From: Paracoccus fistulariae
GTDB lineage: Bacteria; Pseudomonadota; Alphaproteobacteria; Rhodobacterales; Rhodobacteraceae
Direction: 5' to 3'
DNA: 64,000 bases
Assembly (NCBI RefSeq): GCF_028553785.1
Contig: NZ_CP067136.1
Span: forward strand, 2,204,001 to 2,268,000
Shown: positions 43,706-52,971 of the stretch, one piece after another
Layout of the letters: every line of letters starts with the position of its first letter
How positions within the stretch are numbered: the first letter of the stretch is position 1
Notes under the pieces: generated by a model
What the model was told of the DNA's origin: nothing
The model's input: the letters and a program-made list of their open reading frames with translations, nothing else
The model's database searches: none
Made by a program: the position numbers and the translations under genes

Positions 43706-46700
43706 TGGCGACCCTGACCGAAGCGGAAGTCGAAGCCGTCCTGCTCGATCAGTTGGGCGCGCTGGGCTATGTTTGCCTGAACGATTCGGTTTCGGGCCCA
43801 GACGGCCATACACCCGAGCGCGACGCATACTCCGACACGATCCTTGCCGGGCGCCTCCGCGAGGCAATGGCGCGGCTGAACCCGCAAATTCCCGAGGATG
43901 CGCGTGAGGATGCGTTGCGGCGCGTGGTGGCCAGCGACCGCCCCTCGCTGATCGAGGAGAACCGTCGCCTGCATCGGTTCATGATCGAGGGCGTTCCGGT
44001 GGAATATCGGGCCGAGGATGGCACGATCCGCGGCGATGCCGTGCGGCTGGTGGACCCTGAGGATGCGCTGAACGACTGGCTGGCCATCGCGCAGTTCACT
44101 GTGATCGAGAACGGCAACAACCGGCGCCCGGATGTGGTGGTGTTCCTGAACGGTCTGCCGGTGGGTGTGATCGAGGTGAAGAAGCCAGGGGCCGAGACCG
44201 CCACGCTGGGCGCAGCGTTCAACCAACTGCAGACCTACAAAGCGCAGATCCCATCGCTCTTCCGGGCCAATGCCGTGCTTGTCACGACCGATGGCGTGCA
44301 GGCGCGCATCGGCTCCCTGACCGCCGATCTGGAACGTTTCATGCCCTGGCGCACCACTGATGGCGCTGGTGTTGCGCCCAAGGGCGCGCCGGAAATGTCG
44401 GTGCTGATCGACGGGGTCTTCGCGCGGCCGCGCCTCTTGTCGCTGATGCAGGATTTCACAGTCTTTGGAGACGCGCCCAGTGGCATTGCCAAGATCATCG
44501 CGGGTTATCATCAGTTCCACGCCGTGAAGCGGGCCGTGGCCAGCACGGTGGAAGCCAGCCGTTCCGGGGGCGACCGCAAAGTGGGGGTGATCTGGCACAC
44601 GCAGGGATCGGGCAAGAGCCTGCTCATGGCCTTTTACGCGGGCCAGCTGGTGCGTGAACCCGCGATGGAAAACCCGACCATCGTGGTGATCACCGACCGC
44701 AACGACCTTGACGACCAGTTGTTCGGCACCTTCTCCATGTGCCGTGACCTGATCCGCCAGACCCCGGTGCAGGCCGACAGCCGCGAGGATCTGCAAAAGG
44801 CGCTGTCGCGCGCCTCGGGCGGGGTGGTGTTCACCACGATCCAGAAATTCGCGCCGGAGAAGGGCGAGGCCTATCCGCTGCTGACCGACCGCCGCAATGT
44901 GGTCGTCATCGCGGACGAGGCGCACCGTAGCCAGTATGGGTTCAAGGCCCGGATCGAGAAATCCGGTGAAATCGCCTATGGCTTCGCCAAGCACCTGCGC
45001 GACGCTCTGCCCAATGCATCCTTTATCGGCTTCACCGGCACGCCGATCGAACAGGACGATGTGAACACCCCTGCTGTGTTCGGCCATTACATCGACGTCT
45101 ATGATATCAGCCGCGCCGTCGAGGACGGGGCGACCGTCCCGATCTATTACGAAAGCCGGTTGGCGCGCATCGAACTGCCCGACGCTGAAAAACCGAAGGT
45201 TGATGCCGAAATCGAGGAACTGACCGAGGACGAAGCCGTCAGCGAACAGGAACGCCTGAAGCGGAAATGGTCGACAGTCGAGGCGCTTGTCGGAGCGGAA
45301 AAGCGGTTGCGCATGGTGGCCGAGGATCTTGTCGCCCATTTCGAGGCGCGAGTGCAGGCGATGGACGGCAAGGCCATGGTGGTCTGCATGAGCCGCCGCA
45401 TCTGCGTCGACCTCTACAACCAGATCGTCGCACTGCGGCCCGACTGGCATTCCGAGGACGACAATGCCGGGCTGGTGAAGATCGTGATGACCGGCTCAGC
45501 CTCGGATCCTGAAGCCTGGCAACCCCATATTGGCGGGAAGGCCCGGCGCGACTTGCTTGCCAAGCGGGCTAAGGATCCGAAGGACCCCCTGAAGCTGGTG
45601 ATCGTGCGGGACATGTGGCTGACCGGCTTCGACAGTCCCGCCATGCACACGATGTACATCGACAAGCCGATGCGGGGCCACGGGCTGATGCAGGCCATCG
45701 CCCGGGTGAACCGAGTCTTTCGCGACAAGCCCGCGGGGCTGATCGTCGACTATATCGGCATCGCCCAGAACCTGAAGTCCGCGCTGGGCCAGTATTCCAA
45801 GTCCGACCAGGAACAGGCAGGGATCGACGAGGCCGAAGCTGTCGCCGCCCTTCTGGAACGACTAGACGTCGTGCGCGCCATGTTCCACGGCTTCGATTAT
45901 GCACATGGGCTGACCGGCACCCCGCACCAACGGCTTGTCGCCTTGGCAGAGGCACTGAACTGGATCTTGGCCAAACAGGACGAAGCTGCCCAGCGCGAAA
46001 CCGACAAAGAAGCCAAGAAGGCGGCGCACCGCAGATATCAGGATGCGGTGCTGGCACTCTCGAAAGCATTCGCTCTCTGCTCGGCAAGCGACACCGCGCG
46101 CGAGGTTCGCGACGAAGTGGGCTTCTTCCAGACCGTCCGAGCGGCGATGATCAAGGCTTCCGGCACCTCCGGCCGTTCGGTCGTCGATCGTGATCTGGCC
46201 ATCCGCCAGATCGTCAACGGTGCCGTCGCCTCGACCGAAATCGTCGACATCCTGTCCGCGGCGGGGCTGTCGTCACCCGACATCTCCATTCTGTCGGATG
46301 AGTTCCTTGCCGAAGTCGGGCAGATGGAGAAGAAGAACCTCGCCCTCGAAGCACTGAAGAAACTCCTGAACGACGAGATCCGGTCGCGCAGCCGGTCGAA
46401 TGTGATCGAGACCCGCAAGTTCTCGGAACGGCTGGAAGAAGCCATCGCGCGCTACCACACCAATGCCATCAGCACGGTCGAGGTGCTGCAGGAACTCATT
46501 GCCCTGGCCAAGGACGTGCGAGACGCCCGCAGCCGAGGAGAGGAATCCGGGCTGACACCCGAGGAAGTCGCGTTCTACGACGCGCTGGCTGACAACCAGA
46601 GTGCAGTTGACGTGCTCGGCAACGACCAGCTGAAAATCATAGCCCATGAACTGCTGAAGGGACTCAAGGCCAACGTCAGCATTGACTGGGCGCACCGCGA

Positions 46701-46839
46701 CAGCGCTAGGGCGAGACTGCGGGTGCTCGTGAAGCGCATCTTAAGGAAATTTGGTTATCCGCCAGACCTCGAGGATGCCGCAGTGCGCGGTGTCCTAGCG
46801 CAGGCCGAGGCGATGCTGTCGGAAATGTCGGGGTCATAG
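43705..46839 (+). CDS. hsdR: Type I restriction enzyme HsdR subunit
   Basis: 1044 residues, full length. The N-terminal nuclease domain has [24 protein letters not shown] (PD-ExK type). The SF2 translocase follows: [15 protein letters not shown] (motif I), [13 protein letters not shown] (motif II, DEAH), IGFTGTPI (motif III), [25 protein letters not shown] (motif V) and [12 protein letters not shown] (motif VI). The C-terminal ~250 residues are helical and contact the methylase. It cleaves unmodified DNA after ATP-driven translocation. It completes the order hsdM-hsdS-unknown-abi-hsdR. Confidence 0.95.
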   Translation: MATLTEAEVEAVLLDQLGALGYVCLNDSVSGPDGHTPERDAYSDTILAGRLREAMARLNPQIPEDAREDALRRVVASDRPSLIEENRRLHRFMIEGVPVEYRAEDGTIRGDAVRLVDPEDALNDWLAIAQFTVIENGNNRRPDVVVFLNGLPVGVIEVKKPGAETATLGAAFNQLQTYKAQIPSLFRANAVLVTTDGVQARIGSLTADLERFMPWRTTDGAGVAPKGAPEMSVLIDGVFARPRLLSLMQDFTVFGDAPSGIAKIIAGYHQFHAVKRAVASTVEASRSGGDRKVGVIWHTQGSGKSLLMAFYAGQLVREPAMENPTIVVITDRNDLDDQLFGTFSMCRDLIRQTPVQADSREDLQKALSRASGGVVFTTIQKFAPEKGEAYPLLTDRRNVVVIADEAHRSQYGFKARIEKSGEIAYGFAKHLRDALPNASFIGFTGTPIEQDDVNTPAVFGHYIDVYDISRAVEDGATVPIYYESRLARIELPDAEKPKVDAEIEELTEDEAVSEQERLKRKWSTVEALVGAEKRLRMVAEDLVAHFEARVQAMDGKAMVVCMSRRICVDLYNQIVALRPDWHSEDDNAGLVKIVMTGSASDPEAWQPHIGGKARRDLLAKRAKDPKDPLKLVIVRDMWLTGFDSPAMHTMYIDKPMRGHGLMQAIARVNRVFRDKPAGLIVDYIGIAQNLKSALGQYSKSDQEQAGIDEAEAVAALLERLDVVRAMFHGFDYAHGLTGTPHQRLVALAEALNWILAKQDEAAQRETDKEAKKAAHRRYQDAVLALSKAFALCSASDTAREVRDEVGFFQTVRAAMIKASGTSGRSVVDRDLAIRQIVNGAVASTEIVDILSAAGLSSPDISILSDEFLAEVGQMEKKNLALEALKKLLNDEIRSRSRSNVIETRKFSERLEEAIARYHTNAISTVEVLQELIALAKDVRDARSRGEESGLTPEEVAFYDALADNQSAVDVLGNDQLKIIAHELLKGLKANVSIDWAHRDSARARLRVLVKRILRKFGYPPDLEDAAVRGVLAQAEAMLSEMSGS

Positions 46840-46842
46840 GTC

Positions 46843-47235
46843 GTGGCAACCAAGCTGATGCGAACTCTGATACCGCTACTGGCCATCGCGGCCGCTTCGC
46901 CAGCTCTGGGACAGAGCTTCTCTTGTCGAATAGGCACGCAGCCCGCTTGCCTGGACTACGGCGACAAGGTTTGCTCGAGCAGCGGAATGTGCGTCGACCG
47001 CAACGCTGCCTGCTTCGATCAGTACCAGTGCAACTACGAGGGGTTCACCTGCAAATCAAACGTAACCGAATGCGTCGAAGCACATGATTCCCTTCTGCGC
47101 AAACACAATGAGCTGGTCGACGATTTCAACGAGAATCTCGAGATTGCCAAGAAGATGGCAGCGCGGCTGGACGACATTGAAAGCTGCCTGATCTATGCCA
47201 GTACGCTCGAAGATGCGAAGCTATGTGCGCAATGA
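46843..47235 (+). CDS. Cysteine-rich secreted hypothetical protein
   Basis: 130 residues from a GTG at 46843, 3 nt after hsdR; an ATG at 46858 is also possible. A signal peptide is clear (LMRTLIPLLAIAAASPALGQ). The mature part has ten cysteines, eight of them in the first half (FSCRIGTQPACLDYGDKVC, NAACFDQYQCNYEGFTC), then a coiled-coil-like helix (HDSLLRKHNELVDDFNENLE). It would be periplasmic and disulfide-bonded. A periplasmic protein beside a restriction system is unexpected; superinfection exclusion is possible but unproven. Confidence 0.65.
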   Translation: MATKLMRTLIPLLAIAAASPALGQSFSCRIGTQPACLDYGDKVCSSSGMCVDRNAACFDQYQCNYEGFTCKSNVTECVEAHDSLLRKHNELVDDFNENLEIAKKMAARLDDIESCLIYASTLEDAKLCAQ

Positions 47236-47633
47236 TCCCCCCCTCCTCTGGTTCCTCCCCGGACCTGAACGTATGCGGGGGGGCGCAGCGCGGCGGTTCG
47301 CTAGCGTGAGGCGTTTTCACCGGGGAAGCCAGGCGGAAGCCACCTTGTGCGCTGATGCCGGAATTCGTGAGTCAGATCAGCGACTTGCGGAATCACGATC
47401 TGGCCGGGGTGGATTCCCGGCGGGAAGCCAGGGAATCCACCTCCGGGGAAGCCAGGTGGCCGGAAGCCACCGCCGAAAGCCAATTTGCTAGAAGCTTTTG
47501 AATCCGCTTCACTTTTTGGGTTGACAGATGTGCCCCCATTGACCTACCCCTTGATCATCGAAGAATTGCGCCCGGAGGAACCCCCTCGCGGGCGCTTTTC
47601 AATTACCCTCCCACACATCCCGAGCCCCGCCCC
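47236..47633. other. Intergenic region with repeats and a strong hairpin
   Basis: 398 bp with no convincing gene. CCGGGGAAGCCAGG occurs at 47320-47333 and 47443-47456, each followed by CGGAAGCCACC (with TGGC inserted in the second). Between them GGTGGATTCCC (47408-47418) and GGGAATCCACC (47431-47441) form an 11-bp perfect hairpin. A 60-codon leftward frame across the repeats is Gly/Pro/Phe low complexity and is probably an artefact of them. Confidence 0.55.
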
Positions 47634-48896
47634 ATGGACCTCGTCTTCGCGCCGAGCCAGATCGAAACCTGGCCGATTGCCCGGCTGCGCCCCTATGCCC
47701 GCAATGCCAAGATGCATGGCGACGACCAGGTGGCGAAGATCGCCGCCAGCATGGCCAAGTTCGGCTGGACCGTGCCCTGCATGGTGGCCGACGACGGCGA
47801 GCTGATCGCGGGCCATGGCCGCGTGCTGGCCGCGACCATGCTCGGGCTGACCGAGGTGCCGGTGATCCGGCTCAGCCACCTCGACGAGGCCGAGCGCCGG
47901 GCCTACCGGATCGCCGACAACAAGCTGACGGAACTGGGCGAATGGGACGAGGCCATGCTCCGCGACGAGATCGCAGGGCTGCTGGCCGAGGTTTTCGACC
48001 TGACACTCCTTGGCATCAGCGACGATGACCTCGACGCGCTGCTGCGGGATCCGGAGGCGCTGGGCGGCGATGGTCCGGTCGAGGGCGAGGACGATGTTCC
48101 GGAAATGCCGGTCACGCCGGTGTCGCTGCCGGGCGATCTCTGGCAACTGGGCGCGCACCGGCTTATCTGCGGCGACAGCACTGCGGCCGATGTGGTCGGG
48201 CGGCTGCTGGGCGATGTGCGCCCCCAGCTGATGGTCACCGACCCGCCCTATGGCGTGGAGTACGATCCCTCCTGGCGCAACGCCGCGGGCGCAGCCAAGA
48301 CCAAGCGCACCGGCAAGGTGCTGAACGACGACCGGGCAGACTGGCGCGAGGCATGGGCGCTGTTCCCCGGCGACGTCGCCTATGTCTGGCACGGCGCGCT
48401 GCATGCCGGGACGGTGGCAGACAGCCTGACGGCCGCGGGTTTCGCTATCCGGTCGCAGATCATCTGGGCGAAGGACCGGCTGGTCCTCAGCCGCGGCGAC
48501 TATCACTGGCAGCACGAACCCTGCTGGTATGCTGTGCGCGCCAAGGGAAAGGGTCACTGGGCCGGGGACCGCAAGCAGACCACGCTGTGGCAGATCGCCA
48601 ACCGGGATCAGGATGCCGACACGGTCCACGGCACCCAGAAGCCGGTCGAGTGCATGCGCCGTCCGATCCTTAACAACTCGAGCCCCGGCCAGGCGGTCTA
48701 TGAGCCTTTCATGGGATCGGGCACAACACTGATCGCGGCCGAAACCACCGGGCGGGTGTGCTTCGGCGTGGAACTGAACCCGGCCTATGTCGATGTCGCC
48801 ATCGAGCGCTGGCAATCCTTCACGGGTCACGAGGCGGTGCTGGCGGAGACCGGCGAGACTTACGCCGCCCTCAAGTCCAGGAGACTGGCGGCATGA
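47634..48896 (+). CDS. ParB-like nuclease domain / DNA methyltransferase fusion (copy 1)
   Basis: 420 residues. Residues 10-115 are a ParB/sulfiredoxin-like domain (RLRPYARNAKMHGDDQVAKIAASM, ELIAGHGRVLAATMLG, AYRIADNKLTELGEWDE). Residues 165-405 are an N6A/N4C methylase: LICGDSTAADVV, MVTDPPYGVEYDPSW (DPPY catalytic motif) and YEPFMGSGTTLIAAETTGRVCFGVELNPAYVDVAI (SAM motif). Prophages often carry such orphan methyltransferases near the terminase genes. The ATGA overlap with the next gene continues the operon. The second copy at 49393 has the same N-domain but a different catalytic core. Confidence 0.9.
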   Translation: MDLVFAPSQIETWPIARLRPYARNAKMHGDDQVAKIAASMAKFGWTVPCMVADDGELIAGHGRVLAATMLGLTEVPVIRLSHLDEAERRAYRIADNKLTELGEWDEAMLRDEIAGLLAEVFDLTLLGISDDDLDALLRDPEALGGDGPVEGEDDVPEMPVTPVSLPGDLWQLGAHRLICGDSTAADVVGRLLGDVRPQLMVTDPPYGVEYDPSWRNAAGAAKTKRTGKVLNDDRADWREAWALFPGDVAYVWHGALHAGTVADSLTAAGFAIRSQIIWAKDRLVLSRGDYHWQHEPCWYAVRAKGKGHWAGDRKQTTLWQIANRDQDADTVHGTQKPVECMRRPILNNSSPGQAVYEPFMGSGTTLIAAETTGRVCFGVELNPAYVDVAIERWQSFTGHEAVLAETGETYAALKSRRLAA

Positions 48897-49396
48897 ACTG
48901 CACCCTTGCCCTCCGGTACGCCGCAACCAGCCATGACGAAGTCGCCGCCCTTGCCAGCGCGGTGACCGAGTTCCAGGAGAAGATTCGCGACGCGAAGGGC
49001 TATCCCCGGATCAATGCGTTGCAACAGGATTTGCAGGCGACGCGCCAGCGCCTGGCCGTGCTGTTCGGCGAACGCCATGGCTGGCACCTGTCCAAGTCCG
49101 CCTTCTCGCCCTCGGTGCTGGCGCGGGGCGGATTGTTCAACGGGCGCGGCTATCACGTCGATCCCTGGCCGCGCGAGCTTGTCGACCACGGGTATTTCTA
49201 CCGCAGGGACCGGAAGGCCGCCGCGGTGGCCGCGCATCTCTACGGTACTTTCGATGCCGCGAAGCGTCAGGACACCGAGGCCACGGCTGCGCTTCACGGG
49301 CTTCGCGCCACCTGGCCCGAGGATTTCCCGAGCTGGTATCTCCCCGGCCGAACCACGCTGATAGTCTGCACACCGCTGGCTGGACCTACGTCATGA
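48893..49396 (+). CDS. Hypothetical prophage protein
   Basis: 167 residues with no named domain. The N-terminal half is a probable coiled coil (VAALASAVTEFQEKIRDAKG, RINALQQDLQATRQRLAVLFGERHGWH). The C-terminal half holds YFYRRDRKAAAVAAHLYG and an aromatic-rich tail (WPEDFPSWYLPG). It overlaps both methyltransferase genes by 4 nt, so it is translated with them; its function is unknown. Confidence 0.65.
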   Translation: MNCTLALRYAATSHDEVAALASAVTEFQEKIRDAKGYPRINALQQDLQATRQRLAVLFGERHGWHLSKSAFSPSVLARGGLFNGRGYHVDPWPRELVDHGYFYRRDRKAAAVAAHLYGTFDAAKRQDTEATAALHGLRATWPEDFPSWYLPGRTTLIVCTPLAGPTS

Positions 49397-50760
49397 TCAT
49401 GCCACCCGGCCGGATCGAACTCTGGCCCCTGGCCCGTCTCCGGCCTTACGCCCGCAACGCCAAGACCCACGATGCCGACCAGGTGGCGAAGATCGCCGCC
49501 AGCATGGCCGAGTTCGGCTGGACCGTGCCCTGCCTCGTCGCCGCGGATGGGGAGTTGATCGCGGGCCATGGCCGCATCCTGGCCGCGGCCCGGCTGGGTC
49601 TGGCCGAGGCGCCGGTGATCGTGCTGGGTCATCTGACAGAGGCTCAGCGCCGCGCCTATCGGATCGCCGACAACAAGCTGACCGAACTGGGCGGATGGGA
49701 CGAGGCACTGCTGCTCGAGGAACTGCGGGGCCTGATCGCCGCGGACTTCGACCTCGGGCTGATCGGGATCCCCGAGGACGAGCTGGACGCTCTGCTGCAC
49801 GATGCCGACGACCGCGCGTCCATCGACGATGACACAGCCGACACCATCCCGGAGGCCCCGGCCGAACCTATTACCCGCCCCGGCGACATCTGGCAGCTCG
49901 GGCATCACCGCCTGATCTGCGGCGATGCCACCGACCCGGCCGTGGTGGCGCGGCTGATGGACGCGGCGCAGGCCTCGCTGATGTTCACCTCGCCGCCCTA
50001 TGCGCAGCAGCGCGACTATGGCGCGGCGAAGGAGAAGGTCGGCGATTGGGATGCCCTGATGCAGGGTGTCTTCGCCGCGGCGCCCGTCACCCACGATGCC
50101 CAGCTGCTGGTGAACCTAGGCATCGTCCATCGGGACGGCGAGTGGATCCCCTATTGGGAGGGCTGGCTCGACTGGATGCGCGCGCAGGGCTGGCGGCGGT
50201 TCGGCTGGTATGTCTGGGACCAAGGGCCCGGCCTGCCCGGCGACTGGAACGGGCGGCTCGCCCCGTCGCACGAGTTCATCTTCCACTTCAACCGCCAGCC
50301 TCGGAAGCCGAACAAGACGGTCGAGAGCAAGCACGCGGGCGAAACCCTCGGCGGCGGCGGCCTGCGCGGTGCGGATGGCAGGGTCCACCGCAAGACCGGT
50401 TACGGCAACGCGATCCAGAGCCATCGTATCCCCGACTCTGTGTTCCGCATCATGCGCCACAAGGGCGGGCTGGGCGCCGCCGGATCGCACCCGGCCGTGT
50501 TCCCCGTGGCACTGGTCGAGGCGGTTCTGGAAGCCTTCACCGACCCCGGCGACCTGGTGTTCGAACCCTTCTGCGGCTCCGGCACCCAGCTGATCGCGGC
50601 TGAACGCACCGGGCGGCACTGCTGCGCGGTGGAACTGGACCCGGTCTATTGTGACGTCGCCATACGGCGGTGGGAGATGGCGACGGGGCGGACGGCCAGC
50701 CGAATCACGGAAGCCGAGGCGGCGACAACGCCTGCGCGCCGGTCGAGAAAGCGCGCATGA
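49393..50760 (+). CDS. ParB-like nuclease domain / DNA methyltransferase fusion (copy 2)
   Basis: 455 residues. The first ~120 residues are a close paralogue of copy 1 (RLRPYARNAKTHDADQVAKIAASM, ELIAGHGRILAAARLG, AYRIADNKLTELGGWDE). The catalytic core differs: LMFTSPPYAQQRDYG, an SPPY motif suggesting N4-cytosine specificity, and FEPFCGSGTQLIAAERTGRHCCAVELDPVYCDVAI for SAM. Copy 1 uses DPPY, so the two probably modify different sites behind a shared ParB-type module. It overlaps the small membrane protein gene downstream (ATGA). Confidence 0.9.
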   Translation: MIMPPGRIELWPLARLRPYARNAKTHDADQVAKIAASMAEFGWTVPCLVAADGELIAGHGRILAAARLGLAEAPVIVLGHLTEAQRRAYRIADNKLTELGGWDEALLLEELRGLIAADFDLGLIGIPEDELDALLHDADDRASIDDDTADTIPEAPAEPITRPGDIWQLGHHRLICGDATDPAVVARLMDAAQASLMFTSPPYAQQRDYGAAKEKVGDWDALMQGVFAAAPVTHDAQLLVNLGIVHRDGEWIPYWEGWLDWMRAQGWRRFGWYVWDQGPGLPGDWNGRLAPSHEFIFHFNRQPRKPNKTVESKHAGETLGGGGLRGADGRVHRKTGYGNAIQSHRIPDSVFRIMRHKGGLGAAGSHPAVFPVALVEAVLEAFTDPGDLVFEPFCGSGTQLIAAERTGRHCCAVELDPVYCDVAIRRWEMATGRTASRITEAEAATTPARRSRKRA

Positions 50761-50966
50761 CCCAGTCCCGCCGCATGTCTCTGATCGAGGCCGCAACAAA
50801 CGTGATCGTCGGCTATGCCCTCGCGGTCGGACTGCAGATCGCGGTATTTCCGGTCTTCGGCATTCACATCGCGCTGGGCGATAAGCTGGCCATCGGCCTG
50901 GCGTTCACCGGCGTATCGCTGGTGCGCGGCTATGTCTTAAGGAGGATGTTCGGACGATGGCGCTGA
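50757..50966 (+). CDS. Small membrane protein of prophage (DUF7220-like)
   Basis: 69 residues with two membrane segments (AATNVIVGYALAVGLQIAVF and KLAIGLAFTGVSLVRGYVL) and a basic C-terminus (RRMFGRW). It overlaps the methyltransferase stop. Small proteins of this look are frequent near phage packaging genes; a holin-like role is conceivable but not shown. Confidence 0.65.
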   Translation: MTQSRRMSLIEAATNVIVGYALAVGLQIAVFPVFGIHIALGDKLAIGLAFTGVSLVRGYVLRRMFGRWR

Positions 50967-51156
50967 ACTGCCGCGCCAGCGTTCGAGGGTTTATTCTGGC
51001 CCGCACCTTGTAATCACGCTGACCGATGGGCACTTGGGTAAGGCAATGCCTCATCTTTCGACCTTCTGTCTCCTCACGGCTTCAGTTGCGACTCTGACGA
51101 CACTGAGCCGGGCCACCGCGATGTTGCGGGTGGCACACAAACAAGGAGACATCACG

Positions 51157-51363
51157 ATGGCCAATGGCACCGTGAAATGGTTCAACGCCACCAAGGGTTT
51201 CGGTTTCATCGCTCCGGCGCATGGCTCCAAGGACGTGTTCGTCCATGTGAGCGCGATGGAACGCGCCGGGATCCGTCAGCTGAATGACGGCCAGGCCGTG
51301 ACGTTCGACATGGAAACCGACCGCAATGGTCGGGAATCCGCGACGAACCTCGTCCTCGCCTGA
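51157..51363 (+). CDS. cspA: Cold-shock domain protein CspA
   Basis: 68 residues from the ATG at 51157 after AAGGAGA. It is a canonical cold-shock domain with RNP1 (KGFGFIAP) and RNP2 (DVFVHVSAM), starting MANGTVKWFN. It binds single-stranded nucleic acid and acts as an RNA chaperone. It has a ~190-bp upstream region, as usual for regulated cold-shock genes, and its own terminator, so it is expressed separately. Its place inside the prophage, before the packaging genes, is unusual and suggests captured cargo. Confidence 0.93.
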   Translation: MANGTVKWFNATKGFGFIAPAHGSKDVFVHVSAMERAGIRQLNDGQAVTFDMETDRNGRESATNLVLA

Positions 51364-51391
51364 ACGCAAGTTCGGTAGACATGACGATTGG

Positions 51392-51425
51392 AGCGGGGGT
51401 GACGAAAGTCGCCCCCGCTTCTTCA
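51392..51425. terminator. Rho-independent terminator after cspA
   Basis: A 12-bp stem (AGCGGGGGTGAC with GTCGCCCCCGCT, one G-T pair) closes a GAAA tetraloop and is followed by TCTTCATTT. It lies between convergent cspA and the DUF3489 gene. Confidence 0.75.
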
Positions 51426-51433
51426 TTTGCGTG

Positions 51434-51994
51434 TCACTGCGGCGAGAGACGGTAGACCGTCCCCCTGCCCTCGACCTTCTCTGCGGCGATGGGCAGGCCC
51501 AGCTTCTTCTTGATCGCCCCGGAAATGGCACCCCTCGCGGTGTGGGCTTGCCAAGACGTCGCCGCGACAATCTCGGCGACCGTCGCGCCCTCAGGGCGCT
51601 GGAGCATGGCGATGATCTGCGCCTGCTTGGTGCCGGGACGAATGGCGACGGGTTTCGCTACATCGTCAGGCGTTTGCGCCTGTCCCGGCTTCGGCTTCGC
51701 CTTCCGCGCACTTGCTACGGCGCTGACCACCACCGGCTCTATCCCGATGGCCTCGAGCCCGGCCTCGGTGGCGATCAGCGTGGTGCCGTGGCCATCGCCG
51801 GTCTCGCGCCACATCGGCTCGCCGCGGCGCAAGTTGGCCTCGACTTCCTCGAGCCAGCCGCGGGCGATCATCTTGCCGACCACCATCTTGGCGGCGGCGC
51901 CGACCAGCCTCTCGGGTAGCGGCAAGGCGAGGTTGCCGGGCCGGGTGGAAGCGCGGGACAGGATCAGGGACTGGGTGTCGGATGGGGTGGTCAT
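51434..51994 (-). CDS. DUF3489 domain protein
   Basis: 186 residues. The C-terminal domain (PGTKQAQIIAMLQRPEGATVAEIVAATSWQAHTARGAISGAIKKKLGLPI) is the DUF3489 winged-helix-like module, probably DNA-binding. The N-terminal half contains ARGWLEEVEANLRRGEPMWRET and a Lys/Pro linker. It is transcribed leftward, opposite to the phage late genes, with the small gene at 52090-52317 upstream. The function is unknown; a role in phage gene control is possible. Confidence 0.8.
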   Translation of the reverse strand: MTTPSDTQSLILSRASTRPGNLALPLPERLVGAAAKMVVGKMIARGWLEEVEANLRRGEPMWRETGDGHGTTLIATEAGLEAIGIEPVVVSAVASARKAKPKPGQAQTPDDVAKPVAIRPGTKQAQIIAMLQRPEGATVAEIVAATSWQAHTARGAISGAIKKKLGLPIAAEKVEGRGTVYRLSPQ

Positions 51995-52089
51995 CGAGGC
52001 CTCCGGGCGCCGTGGCGCGCGGCGTGCGCGCCTTCTACGGAGGCAAGCCCCATCACCAGACGGGGCGGCCGTCGTGCCACGTGGGCGCG

Positions 52090-52317
52090 TCAGGCGGCGT
52101 GTTCGCCTTCCTTGAAGGCGCTATCGGTAATCTGGCGCAGCAGACCCGCGTAGAGCTTCAGGGTGCCGACATGGCCCCAATGGATCTCGTCGGGGTGGGT
52201 CTCGAAGTGGTCGTCGCTGAGGGCCTTCAGGCGCTCCAGCATGGTGTCGATCTCGGCCCTGGCGGCGATGAAGGCGTCGAGGGCTTTGGAATTGTCGGCG
52301 GCGCGACGGGTGGTCAT
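52090..52317 (-). CDS. Hypothetical small protein
   Basis: 75 residues from the ATG at 52317. Predicted all-helical and acidic: SKALDAFIAARAEIDTMLERLKALSDDHFETHPDEIHWGHVGTLKLYAGLLRQITD. It is upstream of, and co-directional with, the DUF3489 gene (95-bp gap). No domain is recognised. Confidence 0.65.
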   Translation of the reverse strand: MTTRRAADNSKALDAFIAARAEIDTMLERLKALSDDHFETHPDEIHWGHVGTLKLYAGLLRQITDSAFKEGEHAA

Positions 52318-52434
52318 GGCGGTGGCATCCTTCGGTGAGTTGCATCGTTCCCTTGGGATCAGACTCGCTCTTTCGCGCCCTCTAATCAACTGAATACCAA
52401 GCAATATCATTGGGTTGATCGGATTATCTGCGCC

Positions 52435-52971
52435 ATGAAGGGCATGAGCGAACGCGAGTATGCTGCGCATTCCGGCCTGTCCCGCGGCGGGGTGCAGAAG
52501 GCGCGCAAGAACGGGCGGCTGGTGATCCATGACGACGGGTCGATCAACGCAGCGGCCTCGGATGTGCGGCGGGCGGAAATGACGGACCCCGACCAGCAAC
52601 GCCGGTCGCTTGGTGGCGATGGGCTGGCCAGCGGCCCCGGTGACACGACGTCCTACATCAAGGCCCGCACGGCGCTCACAGTTTACGCGGCGCAGGAACG
52701 CCAGCTGGCCGTCCAGAAGAAGAAGGGCGCGCTGGTCGACCGCGCGCGGGCGGAAACGCTGGTGTTCCGGCTGGCGCGGCAGGAACGGGATGTCTGGGTC
52801 ACCTGGCCCGGACGGGTGGCCGCACTGATGGCGGCGCAGATCATGGCGGAGATGGAACGGCAATCCGGGGCATCGGTGACGATCGAGACCGCGATCATGC
52901 AGAGGGTGCTGGAAGCCCATGTCCGCGAACAGCTCGACGCCCTCGCCGACCTCCGGGTCTCGCTTGCATGA
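52435..52971 (+). CDS. Phage terminase small subunit / DNA-packaging protein
   Basis: 178 residues. The N-terminal helix-turn-helix (MSEREYAAHSGLSRGGVQKARKNGRL) resembles Nu1-type small terminase DNA-binding domains. A helical middle (YIKARTALTVYAAQERQLAVQKKKGALVDRARAETLVFRLARQERD) would be the oligomer part. It lies immediately upstream of, and overlaps, the large subunit gene by about 50 nt, the standard arrangement. It recognises the packaging site. Confidence 0.82.
   Translation: MKGMSEREYAAHSGLSRGGVQKARKNGRLVIHDDGSINAAASDVRRAEMTDPDQQRRSLGGDGLASGPGDTTSYIKARTALTVYAAQERQLAVQKKKGALVDRARAETLVFRLARQERDVWVTWPGRVAALMAAQIMAEMERQSGASVTIETAIMQRVLEAHVREQLDALADLRVSLA

Noticed and set aside
43633..45450. 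Leftward 605-codon open frame
   Set aside because: It is a mirror of hsdR; no motif is visible.
47301..47483. Leftward Gly/Pro/Phe-rich 60-codon frame
   Set aside because: It follows directly from the repeated DNA in this spacer and has no ribosome site I trust.
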